Source of the DNA: Amblyomma americanum
Taxonomy: Eukaryota; Arthropoda; Arachnida; Ixodida; Ixodidae
DNA length: 64,000 nt
NCBI RefSeq assembly: GCF_052857255.1
Contig: NC_135498.1
Coordinates: 114,183,634-114,247,633 of the forward strand
Reading direction: 5' to 3'
The position numbers and the translations under genes are program-made. Below, one piece after another: positions 31,400-43,018 of this stretch (position 1 is its first letter; each line of letters begins with the position of its first letter). A model generated the notes under the pieces. It did not search any database and had not been told where the DNA came from. It worked only from the letters and a program-made list of their open reading frames with translations.

Positions 31400-33867
31400 C
31401 ATCAGAAACGCGTGTTAAGATCCGTGTCGCTTAAAAAGCTTGAGAGCGCTCGCGTTGCGTGTGCAGTTTTCAAACAATCTGGCCAAACGGCGAGGATCAA
31501 ATCATCCGAGAGGGGCCTTGTGCCCATGACTTCATATCTGACGCGAGCACGAGTCTTTCACGTGCATGTGCTAGACACACCATTAAAACACGTTCTATGT
31601 TTGTAGCACGCCACATGTGGTACAGTCCGGGGAGTCTGCTTGTCTTATTAAGTGTAAGTATTTGCGCGTGAAGGCAACGTTTAAACGTAATCTATGGATT
31701 ATGCATGCAATAGGGCGTAGTATTCCGCGAGGAACAGAAAGGTCATCGCCGGATCTAGTCATTGAAGGCGGATGTGTCGACTGTCTGGCAGGGCCCAGTA
31801 CCTAGGCGTCACACTCCTCACTGATTCCGAAAGCAGACAAGTGGTGTCCAGTCTAGAGAACAGCGCAGCTGTACGCAGGCCACTGTTGAAGGTGCTCTTT
31901 GCTTCAGAGTCGGCGGTCTCATTTCCCTCGAGTCTGCGGTGTCCGGGGATCCACTGGAACACTGTAAGGTGGCCCTTTTCCTGAGCAGGTGACCGGAGAC
32001 TAATGATATCAAGAGCCAGACATTGGTAGGCGGCGTTGCATAGGAAGCATCCCAAACTTTGCCGCGCAGGTTTACAGTCAGTGAAAATGCACCACTCCTG
32101 AGGCGGTTCAGATGTGGCGAATCACTTCCCGGAGGCACGCAAGCTCTGCAGCGGTTGAAATAGACTTGTGTCCTAAAATGAATCTGCGGGTCGTCTGCTG
32201 AGCGGGAATTATGAAAGCTGCTGCGGATGCCTTTGGTGACTCAGATTCATATGTGTAGACGCGCACACTCTTTTGGTATTCTGACCAGATGTAGGCAAGA
32301 GCAAGTTTCTTCGGTCCGCTAAACGGCATCGCAGATTTCTGGGTTATGCCAGGAACATGCAGGCATACTGAAGGCTGAGCCATCACCCATGGTAGCTGCA
32401 AGAGATGATAAGGCAAGGCGTCGTCTGATGGCAATTCGGATCTATAGAAGCGTAGTGGACGTGAAGGACTGCTGTCCGGTCGCTCATCAAAAATCTTAGT
32501 CAGCGGGTGAGAGTGGTGCCGTATAAGCGCCCGTAAATATACACGAAGTGGGTTCGTGTGACAGGTAGATCATTATTGGGCACGCACAAGATTCCTCAAT
32601 TGTGCCTTTGTTCAAGGCACAACGTGGTGATCCGAGGCATATCTTGAGCACTTGTGCTTGGACACTCTAATATCCGCAAGCATGAAAAGCTCATGGTAGA
32701 GTACACGAAGGCTGTAACGAGTGTAGCCTATAAAGAGAGTATAGTAAAGTTTTAGCAAGGAATGCTCCGTTGGGCCCCCTTTAAATACCTGCTACGAAGT
32801 GAAGGACATGGCAAAAAAGAGTGAGACTTTTCTTTAGCATACTTCTATGCCTCGACCATGACAGATCGTGGTCAATGATAATGCCCAAAATCTGTGGTGG
32901 GGGACATGGTATTGCAACCCCTTGGAGTGTTACCGGGTAGAGGCAGACAGACTTGCGCGTGAATGCGACCACAGCACTTTTTTCAGCTGCTGAGTGCAAA
33001 CCCTGACGTCGTAGGTACCTTGAAGTAGATGACACTGCACGTTGTAATCTCGCGCGCATTTGCGGACGCGTGGAAACCGACGCTCAGATGCAGATATCAT
33101 CAGCGTAGGCACTGATGTGAATGTGAGTGGGAAGTTCGCTCACCAGTTCAATCAATGCCACGTTAAATAGGGTTGGGCTGAGAAATCCTCCCTCAGGAAC
33201 TCCACGGCGAACCTGATGACGGGTAGTCTCCCCATCAGGCGTAGACATGTAAACGGACCGTCCGTTGAGGTAGCTCACAATCGATGTGTACATCCGACCG
33301 CCAACGCCTATGTCGTCAAGGGCATCAAGGATAGCGTCATGAAGTACATTATCGTAGGCCCCTTTGATGTCCAAGAAGACAGCAGCGATGACTCGGCGAC
33401 TACGTTTTTCATGCTACACTGTCGATATGAGGTCGATTACGCTGTCAATCGAAGAACGTCCCTTTTGGGAACCCGGCCATCATGTCCGAATAGAGAGCAT
33501 TCTGCTCTAAGAACCATTCGAGCCGCGCCAGAACCATTCGCTCCATAACCTTACTGACGCAGATTGCTAGTGCAACTGGCAGATATGAGGTAAGCTCATA
33601 ACGAGGCTTTCCAGGCTTCAAAAGAGCAACAAGGCGGCTGATCTCCAAGTGTTCTGGAACGATTGCGGAAGTCCATGTATCATTGTAGTAACTGAGCAGC
33701 ACAGTTCGGCCTTCCATGCCAAGGTGAGAGAGAGACCGTACGAAATCCCGTCAGGAACAGGCGTAGATGTGCGCCTACACGAGGAAAGAGCAGCTTCTAG
33801 CTCAGGCATTGTGTATAGAATGTCCTAGTGGTCGTCTCGTGAAGGTGGCACAAAAGCTCCAAACTGT
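31400..33867 (-). pseudogene. RNase H-bearing LINE, 5'-truncated at RT
   Basis: The minus strand starts at about 33867 and enters RT with MPELEAALSSCRR (33809). It continues with a broken PDGISY, ISRLVALLKPGKPRYELTSY (about 33590-33650) and MDIKGAYDNVLHDAILDAL (from 33374). Next come RRGVPEGGFLSPTLFN (about 33160-33210) and an intact AYADDICI catalytic box (about 33087-33110). A broken RNase H follows, with FQWIPGHRRLEGNETADSEA (about 31890-31960). The C-terminus has SPDCTTCGV near 31610-31640 and ends near 31400. Several shifts and stops are present. The 5' half is absent, and the break touches the start of the next, plus-strand LINE. Confidence 0.83.
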
Positions 33868-34694
33868 GGTATTCAGAACGCGACCTACTTGATTATCTGA
33901 AACTACAAGGTGTACTGCACGTGAAACGATTTGTGCGTCGTGTGGAGTTTCCAGGAAAAGAATGGGCTGCAAAACCTACCAACTCTATGGTGTTGACATT
34001 CGCTCCCAACTCAGAGCGCCCCGAAAAAATTGATTTGGGATTCACAAAACACGCAGTTGCAGATTTCACTGAAGCTCCTCCACGGTGTTTTAGATGCCAA
34101 CGGTTTGGGCACGTGGCCAAAGTTTGCACAAAGGATCGACGCTGTAAGCGGTGCGGAGGCGACCACGACTTTAAAACCTGCAGGGCAGATTTTGCTTGCG
34201 CCAATTGCGGTGGCGATCATCCAGCGAGTTTCGGAGGCTGCCCGTTCCATGTGAGCGCTCTGCACCATCGGATGTCCTTTATTGCTGGTCAAAAAACCCC
34301 ACCGACTGAGACGCCTGTCCCTGGATTAGACGAATTCCCAGTATTGGAGTCTGATGTTGTTGCGTTGTCCAGCAATGCCCTTAAGAGACCTGAGTCCAGC
34401 AAGACGCCAAGGCCCAGTGCGCGCGAGTCGACTGTTCGACCTCCAGCAAAAAGTGTCCATGTTCTTGAGCGGCCGGATCACAGCCAGACTCCACGGCAAA
34501 GGGGACCCTCATGTGCACAAGTGACAAAAAAACCAGCTACTGCGGCCAAGAGTGTGTCCCAGTCGGCATCTTTAATCGATGTTGTAAGTGAGTGCGTTGC
34601 GCAAAATAAGGAGCTCAAAAATCAAGGTATGTCTGACATTCATGTTTTGGGGCCCTGCGTTCACATGTTCCAGCGATGGCGCCTGGTAGCCTGA
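33868..34694 (+). pseudogene. LINE ORF1 (gag-like) with CCHC knuckles
   Basis: The reading enters at about 33883 (LDYLKLQGVLHVKRFVRRVE), an RNA-binding fold seen in LINE gag proteins. Knuckles follow: CFRCQRFGHVAKVC (about 34090-34130), CKRCGGDHDFKTC (about 34145-34185) and CANCGGDHPASFGGC (about 34197-34242). The tail is Pro/Ser/Lys-rich and ends at 34694. The N-terminus is missing. The expected role is binding and packaging of the element's own RNA. Confidence 0.82.
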
Positions 34695-34999
34695 AGAACT
34701 TCCTACAGATGGTGCTTTGTTTTGAGTCCCTAATTTTCACCTTCGCAGCAAACGTCCTTGCGAACTAAAATACATGGGGCTAAACCTCGTGGATCTCATA
34801 TGCACCGAAAAGTGCCGTTTATATTGCAGTGAAACTGCGCTGGGATGTTAAGTCGGTTAGCAGAACTTAAACTATTCTTGAAAGAGACTTGTGTTCCAGT
34901 ATTGGCCCCGTCAGAAGCTGGCCTGCCAAGCGGGAGATGTTTGACTTGATATGTCGCCCATAAAAACTGCAGCATAAAGTCATTTCCTGCAGGAAGTAC

Positions 35000-37900
35000 T
35001 GCGCTTTACATAAGAAGAGAAATTCCACATGTTTCTCTAAGCGTTGCCGATCTTTGCACGGGTGACATTGAGGTAGCGGCTGCAAGAATACAGCTCGGCT
35101 CTCGAACCCATTCTATTGCATCCGTGTACGTGTCTCCGCGGAAGAAGGTAGCATTAGATTTGTTTCTACAGCAGCTCTGCGACCGCTTCCCAGCACCTAG
35201 ATTCATCTGCGGTGATTTCAATGCCCATCAAGCCGTTTGGGGTGACCAGAACACGGATTCCCGTGGACGCAAACTTGTAGAGGTTATTGACAGTTTGGAC
35301 CTGTGTGTTGCCAATGACGGAAGCCCCACTTTTTTCCGGCCTCCAGCCTCAGCGACAGCTGTAGACCTGACACTGCATTCACCTGACGTCCACGTGAGTT
35401 GGTCAACAGCACCCGACCGCATGGGATGTGATCACTATCCGATTTTTGTGTTTGCTGCCGACTTTCGTATGCATGCTCCTAAAATTAGCAACGTGGTCAA
35501 CTGGGACAAGTACAGAAAGCACCTAGAACGCGTTTCTGGTGATGTTGACAAAATGATTTCTAGTAAGCTAGCAGCAACTACGGCGGTCAAGTTACCTGAT
35601 CATTTTCCGGCCCCGTATTTAAAACTCAGGAACCTTTGCGCAGCGAGAAGAATGGCGGAGCGTCAACTCGTGCGGAAGAAGGACGACAGGCAACTGAAGA
35701 CGACCTTCTATAGGCTGAATTCTGCTATTAGACGGCACACGAACAAGCTGTACAGGTCGCAATGGGCCTCATTCTGTGCTAGTTTGACTGTGTTCTCACC
35801 GATAACGAGAATATGGCGAGTTATTGGCACCCTTGCTAAAGAATCTCGCCCTTTGAAGCCTTTTGAAGCTCTTGCAATACGCAAGGAAAAGCCTATTGGG
35901 TGATTGGCAGAGGAATTTGCGGACGCACTCGTACGCGCTGATTCTGGAATAGATATATATTCACCACCTGCTTCCTTCAGGTGTATCATGGACGTCCCGT
36001 TCACACTTCGTGAGCTTCAGACTGCGCTCAGTGGCGTGCGGCGTCGGTCTTCACCAGGTCCCGACGGCATCACCAATTAAATGCTGAATAATCTGCCCTT
36101 GCAACTCAGAAAGGAGCTCAGCAACTTCATCAATCGAGTTTGGGAAACTGGCGATGTTCCTCCGTCATGGAAGGTGGCACACGTAGTTCCGGTACTGAAG
36201 CCTAGCAAAGACATGACAGACCTTGCCTCGTATCGCCCAGTGTCATTGACCTCCTGTGTAGCTAAGTTGATGGATAAGCTGGTAAATGAACGCTTATCAT
36301 GGTGGCTTGAGGACAGCAAGGCACTACCATCCTGTATGACAGGATTTCGCCGAGGTCTTAGTGCCCAAGATAGCGTCCTAGACTTGATCAGTCACATTGA
36401 ACACCATAGAGCTTTCGGCCTTTCCACCTTAGCCATTTTTCTTGATGTTGCGAAAGCTTACAAAGTCAACAAATTGACACGTGAGATCCTTGAGACATTG
36501 GCGATACGGGAAACAGGACAGCGGTGCGTCAGCACACCATCCATCTCTCTATCAAGAAAAGAAATTTCCTTCTTGAACGAACCCCACGGGAGATAAAAGC
36601 AAGATCTTTTTGACAAGGAAACAAAAAGCGCGGATTTTCCAATAAAAATTTTAGTTGACAGTCAGCCTCGTCTACGTTCTGTGGGTTCCTTTCTGTGTCT
36701 GCGTTTTGGTTTTTTCGGCTGTTCCCACCAAGAATCAATTTTAAACAGTTTGCAAGGCATGGGTATACAGGGCCATATGGTAAGATTCCTTTACAAGTTT
36801 ATAAGTGATCGCGCGGATCGTGTACGGTTAGGGAGTACGTTAAGCACCAAAAGGGTTCTGTCACGAGGTGTGCCTCAAGGAAGTGTTCTTTCCCCCACGC
36901 TCTTTAACGCCGTAATGGCTGGCCTACCCGATTCGTTGAAAAAAGTTGGAGGCAAGTGCGTATGTCACTTTATGCTGACGACATCTGCATTTGGATTACT
37001 GGCTACCAACACAAGTAATTATCCCTGATAGCTCGACAGGCTATACTTTCGGCACATGCTTACCTTCAAGTTGTGGGGTTGTCTTTGTCAGTGGACAAAT
37101 CCGGCTTTATTCTGATTCCAGGTGTAGTACGACGTCAAGCGCGGTTGAAGATAGACCTCGGTCACTCTTGCATCCGTCAATTCAACCACGCGCGTTTCCT
37201 GGGCGTCATTATTGACTCCCGTCTACAGTGGCGAAAAGCTGTAGACGCGATTGTTTAATCTATATCTTCTCATCTCAATGTGATCCGTAGAATTGCACGT
37301 GAGCAATGGGGAAACCATCCTTCTTCAATGGTCAAACTTCATGAAGCGCTGGTGGTCAGCCGGATAATGTGTCAATTACCTTTAATTTAGCCCTCGGCAT
37401 CACAACTTGAGCGTCTCGAAGTTGTCCACAGAAAGGGCCTAAGAAGAGCCATTGGATTTCCCCAGGCAGCTGTGAATAAGACAGTACTTCATGAGTCCCT
37501 ATCGATACCTCTTAGCCTTATCGCTTCTCAGAGACTATTAATGCATCTTGACCGCTTAGGAGAGACGGTAGCTGGGCGATCCCTTCTCCAGCGGCTCTGC
37601 AAGAGATATGAGTCGAAGGCTTACTTGGCACTCAATACTCTTAGTTCTTTAGACATTAATGTCCGAAGGCAAAGGAAACGGTTGAAACACCCCTGGTCTT
37701 TTCCGACCCTCGACTGTAAGGTCACAATTCCCCATGTGAGCGCAAATCGCAGCTCTCCTTTGGCAGCAACGCGTTCGCTTGTACTGGAATACTTGGAAAC
37801 AGAGTATGCCTGCCATCTTCAAATTTTCACGGATGGTTCTGTGGACAAGGTCAAACAAGCTAGCGCAGCGGCTTTTTACATTCCTTCTTTGGACTGTAAG

Positions 37901-38633
37901 TGGTCCGTACGTTGTACTGCTGTTGTATCCTCCATAATGGCTGAAGGTGTTGCTATTGAGGCGGCTTTACGGAAGTTAGGGTCTTGTCCGGCTCAACCTG
38001 TTGTCATCCTGATTCAAAATCTGCCCTTCAGAGGTTAGAGCGCGGATTCCCTACTGACACCTTGTCTCTAAGCTCTCTGCGCTTGGTGCAGAATCTGCAC
38101 AGCAGAGGCTTTACTCTACATTTCCAGTGGGTGCCCTCTCACATAGGAGTCAACGGTAATGAGGTGGCAGACAGTCTCGCCCATAAAGCTCTCTAAAGGA
38201 TTACAACAAAAAAGTACCTCAAGATGGGAAAAGTCTCTGCAGGAAAGCGGTGCTCGATCACTTCAGTACCCTGTGGAGTGCGTCCCACAAGCCATGTGTG
38301 ACCAAGGGACTGAGAACATCTCAGGCGACCCTTCTACATCGAATTCGCACGGCCTCTGGTCGCACTCCTGCATGGATGCATAAGACCGGCATAGCATCGC
38401 CTCCGCTCTGCTCTTTATGTGGTGTGTGTGGGGATATCGAACATTATATTATGTACTGCCCAAAGTACAACGCGGAAAGGCATGTGATGTTCGCTTCCTT
38501 CAAGAAGGCAGGAACCCGTCACAGCACAGTGCAGGACATTGTCTACCCGAGTGGAAACCAGACATGCAGAATGGAGGCTGCACGCCGTCTTTTAACATTT
38601 CTGCAGAACACGGTTCTTGTTTTTAAATGGTGA
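35000..38633 (+). pseudogene. LINE ORF2 (EN-RT-RNase H-zinc), broken
   Basis: Endonuclease blocks are ALYIRREIPHVSL (about 35000-35040), FICGDFNAHQAVWGD (about 35205-35250) and MGCDHYP (about 35420-35440). A stop at 35901 precedes SPGPDGI (about 36050-36075). RT blocks are VVPVLKPSKDMTDLASYRPVSL (about 36185-36250), FLDVAKAY (before the insert), RGVPQGSVLSPTLFN (about 36865-36910) and an intact YADDICIW (36971-36994, after a frame change). RNase H has IFTDGS (about 37825-37842), DSKSALQRLERG and FQWVPSHIGVNGNEVADSLA (about 38122-38182). The C-terminus CSLCGVCGDIEHYIMYC (about 38410-38460) ends at 38633. Catalytic residues look largely intact; the damage is stops, shifts and the insertion. Confidence 0.84.
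36461..36720 (+). mobile_element. Penelope-like element 3' fragment (nested)
   Basis: Right after FLDVAKAY the frame changes to VNKLTREILETLAIRE, GQRCVSTPSISLSRKE and ISFLNE, which resembles the C-terminal end of Penelope-like retroelements just after the GIY-YIG domain. Non-coding text with GACAGTCAGCCTCGTC and TTTCTGTGTCTGCGTTT follows, like tick Penelope 3' regions as I recall them. The LINE resumes with ESILNSLQGMGIQGH. Only the tail is present. Confidence 0.55.
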
Positions 38634-38639
38634 CAGCAG

Positions 38640-38860
38640 GAACGGACAATGGCCTACTGTGATTGAATGTGTGCGTAGATGGTGTCTTGCGGAGTGGACT
38701 ACTTTATACTGTGAGTGAATGTGCGTATGGAGTGTGGCACTACAATGTCCTATGTTCTAGTGTGACTGAATATGTGCATAGATGGTGACTTCTGGAGTTG
38801 ACTGTGATGTGAACTGTGTGGATTGATTGTGTGCATAGATGGTGACTGCGGGAGAGAGTG
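38640..38860 (+). repeat. Degenerate tandem repeats in LINE 3' region
   Basis: Blocks of the type GTGA.TGAATGTGTGC.TAGATGGTG.CT occur at about 38660, 38761 and 38821, with partial copies between. Spacing is uneven (about 60-100 bases). They lie between the ORF2 stop and the 3' tail of the LINE. Confidence 0.65.
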
Positions 38861-39005
38861 TGTGCTATTATAAGAGTCTGTGCGCTTAGCGGGGTAGATG
38901 CGGCATTGTTAATATCGAAGGGACGCTGCGGTGGAGCAATTGCCGGCAGACAAAGCAAGGCTAACCTTACCTGTAGCATTCAACACCTCAACCTCAACTC
39001 CAAAC

Positions 39006-39402
39006 TGTTTGATGCTACCCGAGTTGTGCCCACAACCATTTTGCAGAATTATTCTTCTGCTACCTCTAAATTATTACGGCGTTGGTAAATGGACAGGGCA
39101 TGGAAAGGTTCCCGTTCTTGTGGGTTAATCGCAAGCTCCTGGCTACATGCCAAATACGCTACAGCGGTTTTTGCAAACGCCCAGCGATGAACAGAACTGC
39201 CTCCAGCGTTGTCTCACTAAACTCGTGAGGCGGCGCTTTGTTTGTCGTTGAGCTCGGCGACAAAGGGCCATATCACACGTGGATTTTGTTCTTCTGTATT
39301 TCCTTTCTACGTGCCGACGGACTGCGCATAGTCTTTAGAATTCCGCGTCAATAGTAGATCCTGGCGTAGGCGCACATATATACCGCGTGGTATCACGGCC
39401 TT
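39006..39402. other. No gene recognised
   Basis: A spacer between the plus-strand LINE tail and the minus-strand LINE. No motif was seen. Confidence 0.4.
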
Positions 39403-41260
39403 CTATTTTAAACGGTGTTGTGAGGTCCACACAGGAAGTCTCAACGGACGTCCGAAAGGCAGGCTAGTCTGTATATCGCACGCGATACCAAGTAGTCGGC
39501 GCGTACTATTTGACGCATATATACGTTGGAATGTGGTCACTCCAATGTGTTTCCACGTCACTGCACCAGCTAACATAAGACTGGAGACTTGCTGAAACAA
39601 ACGCCAGATCCAAGCAGCTGCTCTACGATGTGCCACGAAGAAACGTAGGTGAACCATCATTGATATTGACGAAATTCTGGGAATGCATAAAGTCAAACAG
39701 GTTCTTGCCTCATTATTCATAACAGCACCGCCCCGCTGAGGGCGATAAGCTTTAAAATCGCTTACTATTACATGTGGGGCTGTGCTACTATGGATAGGAG
39801 AATACAGGTACGAAGTACTAATGACATATCTGGGTGGAATCTAGGCACCAATTATCAAAAAGACCCGTCCTTTTAGCGTGACTGTCAAACAGATGTAATG
39901 GTTTGTGTTGTGTGGCTGTAGGACTTGGTGGACGTGCGCAATGTCTTGGCGTATGCAAAGTAACATTTTGATTGTTTCGTTATCTTCGCGACACCAAAGC
40001 AGCACGTACCCAGAAAGGCGGAAAGGAGATGGCATGTTGGGCTCACATATAACAAGCACAGGGAAGCGGTAGTTTTGGACACGTTAACGGAAGTCACTCG
40101 GACGACCTCGTAGGCCTCGGGAATTCTATTGCACCACTACACTACGGCGCACGTGCATTGTCATAGAGGACGTGGGTTTTGGTTGTGCTATAATTCATTG
40201 CTGCAATGCCGCCAAGAGCGGCTCAAGTGCATCCAAAAACTTCCCAATAATCTTTCCTGTTGGCGAGGTAATGCCTGAAAGGAGCACGCGCATTGAACAT
40301 ACAAGCCTTTTTTAACATAATAATCACATACTGACCTTCGAGCTTGCCAGCAGTGTCATCTAAAGTAGCAACCAGTCTTGGTATTGTCGTAGCGATGTCC
40401 TTGGATGGCAGAGCAGGCCATTCAGCATCAGAGCAAGTTGAGCCACTGCAGTAACAAGGGACACTGTCGCAGGCGTCTTGTTATCGCTTTTAGGCTCATG
40501 CTGCTGTGCTGGCTGAGCTGATACTTCCTGCGATTTTGGTGCAGCTGGACTGGTATTGTGTAGATCCGGACGACACCGCCGGGAACAATGTTTGCGGGGA
40601 CGAATACGCGCAGCCGCTTCTTGGTGGGTCGAAATGCCCTTCACAATCTTTTTCAGGATGAGTCTCTTGTTTTTCATCTTAGGGCAGTCCTTAGCTGTGG
40701 CTTCATGGGCACCTGAGAAGTTGGCGCACTTTATAGTCTCCGTCGTGCAGGTGTCATGCTGGTGCATCCCGGCGCATCGACGGAAGGATACCTCATTTTT
40801 GAAAACAGCACTCACATGACCTATCTTGTTGCACTTGTGGCACTGAACAGGCCTTGGAACATACAGGCGGACAGGATGCCTAACATGGCCCACCTTGACG
40901 TGGGATGAGAGATCGTCAGCTTAAAAACTAACTTGACACAATTGGAGTGGCCGAAACGCTGAACGTCAACTATCCGGGCCGTAGATTTAATCAGCCTCCG
41001 GAGGTCCTTGTCATCTATCTGCGGGTCAACATCAGTGATAACCCCAGTGGTAGTCCGCTTCCAGTGAGCAACGTAGGAGCGGACCGCCATGCCACCGAGG
41101 ACACTAGTTTCTTTCAGCTTGTCTACTAATGCATGAGATTTAACATCTACTGTCAGGACATTCTTCCATGCGTTAATTCTGACTTCACAGACTTGTCCCG
41201 GAACCACTCGCAAGATACTTTCAGGACTTGTATGGCAAATAAGCCGAAGTTCTATTAACG
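39403..41260 (-). pseudogene. LINE 5' part: ORF1 and endonuclease, 3'-truncated
   Basis: The minus strand begins near 41260. ORF1 includes ITDVDPQIDDKDLRRLIKS and RIVDVQRFGHSNCVKLVF (40940-41060), typical of tick LINE ORF1 proteins. A zinc region follows: CHKCNKIGHVSAVF (the fourth ligand of the first knuckle is Phe instead of Cys), CAGMHQHDTC and CANFSGAHEATAKDC (about 40690-40840). ORF1 ends near 40360. Broken endonuclease words follow (LSGYVLLWCREDNET, ICLTVTLKGRVFLIIGA, 39841-40020; LLGIACDIQTSLPFGRPLRLP, to 39410). RT and RNase H are absent, unusual for LINEs that normally lose the 5' end, so this piece was probably cut by rearrangement. Confidence 0.75.
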
Positions 41261-41309
41261 GATTTGCCAGAATACAGATACAAAGATGCTATGATTGTGG
41301 CAGAGGTAG

Positions 41310-42030
41310 ATTAACGACCTTAACATCAAAGCGGCAGGAACCCTTAAAGGAGGTAAACCGAAGGAAACCGAGGAGACAGCGATTGCATTAGTGATAGCAG
41401 ATCCAAGTAACCAGATTGTGATCACAGACTCGGAAGCTGCCTGCAGAAACCTCGTCGAAAGGAGAATTGACAAGAAGGCGGCAACTATCATGAAGCAAAA
41501 TTTCACCAGGATAGGGAAGGTCACCCTAATATGGACACCCGTTCACAAACCCCTTTGAGGTAACAATGATGCCCATGCCGTAGCGCGAGCACTTTCTTAC
41601 CGGGAGTTATCCGAAGTTAGTGAGAAGGAAAGACTAACCACATACTGGGAGTTATTTCAGCATTACAGAATGGAAACGAAAACATACCCACTGGCTCACA
41701 AAGAACAAAGGAGGAAGAATAGTACTACGGGAACTGGATACTAATACTTACCCACCCCTCAGCCTTCTGCATGAAATACAATTACGTTATTTTCAGATAA
41801 ATGTCCATTTTGTGAGGAATACTCGAATATAGTTCATATGGTGCGGGCATGCCAAAAAATCGAGGAGGTAGCGATCATGAGAAAACCCACAATTGAGCAG
41901 TGGGATGGCATGCTGACCAGCTCAACCCTGGGGGACCAGAAAGTCCTGGTGCAGTGTCCGAAACGGCGGGTCCTGGACTAAGGACTCCACTAACATCTTT
42001 TGCTGCTCATAAATAAAGTTTTATTCATCC
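41310..42030 (+). pseudogene. LINE RNase H and C-terminus, 5'-truncated
   Basis: The plus strand reads GTLKGGKPKETEETAIALVIADPS-type words across a frame change. It continues with IVITDSEAACRNLVERRID (about 41417-41475), TLIWTPVHKPL (about 41522-41556; WTPxH of RNase H) and AHAVARALSYREL. The C-terminal motif CPFCEEYSNIVHMVRAC is at about 41802-41855. The 3' end has AATAAAG (42011-42017) and TTCATCCATTCAA. The opposite-strand LINE begins next to its left end. It may be the 3' half of the same family as the LINE at 27.7-31.2 kb. Confidence 0.75.
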
Positions 42031-42645
42031 ATTCAAAGCTTCTCGGCTTTGCATAGCTGACAATAAGTAATGTAAACGTTGAGCATCATCTTACTGGATT
42101 TAGAAATGGCGCGGCAGTAGTAGTAAGGAAGTGGAACGTTGCCCCCTAGAAGCGCTGACAAATATATGCCCTTGTTACTGAGGATTAAAAAATACATTAA
42201 AAGTAGCTCGCGAACCTTTCCGTTAGAACAGTGTCCGACGAAACGTCTTCCCAAACAGGGAAAGGATCGGTGGCTACATAGCCTTCTTCCTGTTTGACTT
42301 GAGGTTGTATTGTTTCTACCGTTGCATTGCCCAGCCCCTGCGCATGACAGTTCACGTCTTAAAAGATCGTCAGGCAGTACTTCAACGCTAACAATGAATA
42401 ACATCGATGACGCTTGAGCAAGCGCTCCATTTCGTTACGGTTAAAAAGCTCCCTAGAAAAGAAAATCAGTAATAGAGGCAGAGAATAACGCAATTGAAAT
42501 AGCGTACGGTGCTACAAATGACGTATTTGGAATTAAACGGTCCGTGCAACGGTTTAACTGCATGCAAGAAAAGCGAAATACTTATAGGCAATGAATTGCC
42601 CATCATGCTCTTGAAAACATTTTCCATCTCTAGCTGACGTAGCAG
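42031..42645. other. No gene recognised
   Basis: No motif-bearing frame or repeat was seen in this 0.6-kb spacer. Confidence 0.4.
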
Positions 42646-42905
42646 CGGAGATTCTACCTCTGCATGGCTCTAAGTAGCTGCCACCGCCCCCCTTCTGATC
42701 TGCGCGCTGACATCGTGAAGGGAGTCGCCGTACCGCGGACCACGCTCCGCCTTAGCGGCATGACGCGATAGCCAATGGGTTAGCGACCCTATACGCAGAA
42801 TTGGTCTTTCGTTACGTTCTCGTACCACTCCTGGCGCAGTAGTGCAGCGGTTAAACGGTGCGCCACTGCTCTGGGATGGCAGGTGCTGCCACCTGATGCA
42901 TGCAT
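42646..42905 (+). mobile_element. SINE-like repeat C, copy 2
   Basis: This matches 25405-25725 through GATTCTACCTCTGCA, GTACCACTCCTGGCGCAG, GCAGCGGTTAAACGGTGCGCC and GGGATGGCAGGTGCTGCCAC. It runs directly into the TGCA/CGCA/CA repeat. The tRNA-like part suggests a SINE. Confidence 0.65.
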
Positions 42906-42916
42906 GCATGCACGCA

Positions 42917-42969
<53 letters not shown>

Positions 42970-42970
42970 G

Positions 42971-43001
<31 letters not shown>

Positions 43002-43018
43002 ACGCACGCACACACACA
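42892..43018 (+). repeat. (TGCA)n-(CGCA)n-(CA)n microsatellite
   Basis: It begins as TGCATGCATGCA, passes through a CGCA run, and then CA with CGCA interruptions. Open frames across it are artefacts of low complexity. Confidence 0.96.

Larger units (their letters stand above)
33868..39005 (+). mobile_element. RNase H-bearing LINE, near full length, with nested insert
   Basis: This is one plus-strand LINE with ORF1 (zinc knuckles), then endonuclease, reverse transcriptase, RNase H and a C-terminal Cys motif, followed by a 3' region with degenerate tandem repeats and a CTCAA-type tail (about 38985-39003). The 5' end is missing, since ORF1 starts mid-domain at the junction with the minus-strand LINE. 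A Penelope-like fragment is inserted at 36461-36720. It is one of the best-preserved LINEs in the window, but several stops and shifts make it inactive. Confidence 0.85.

Noticed and set aside
33921..34694. Second zinc-knuckle protein as a host gene
   Set aside because: It is followed by LINE endonuclease and RT on the same strand.
38640..38860. CRISPR-like array
   Set aside because: Repeat units are degenerate and unevenly spaced, in an animal LINE 3' region.
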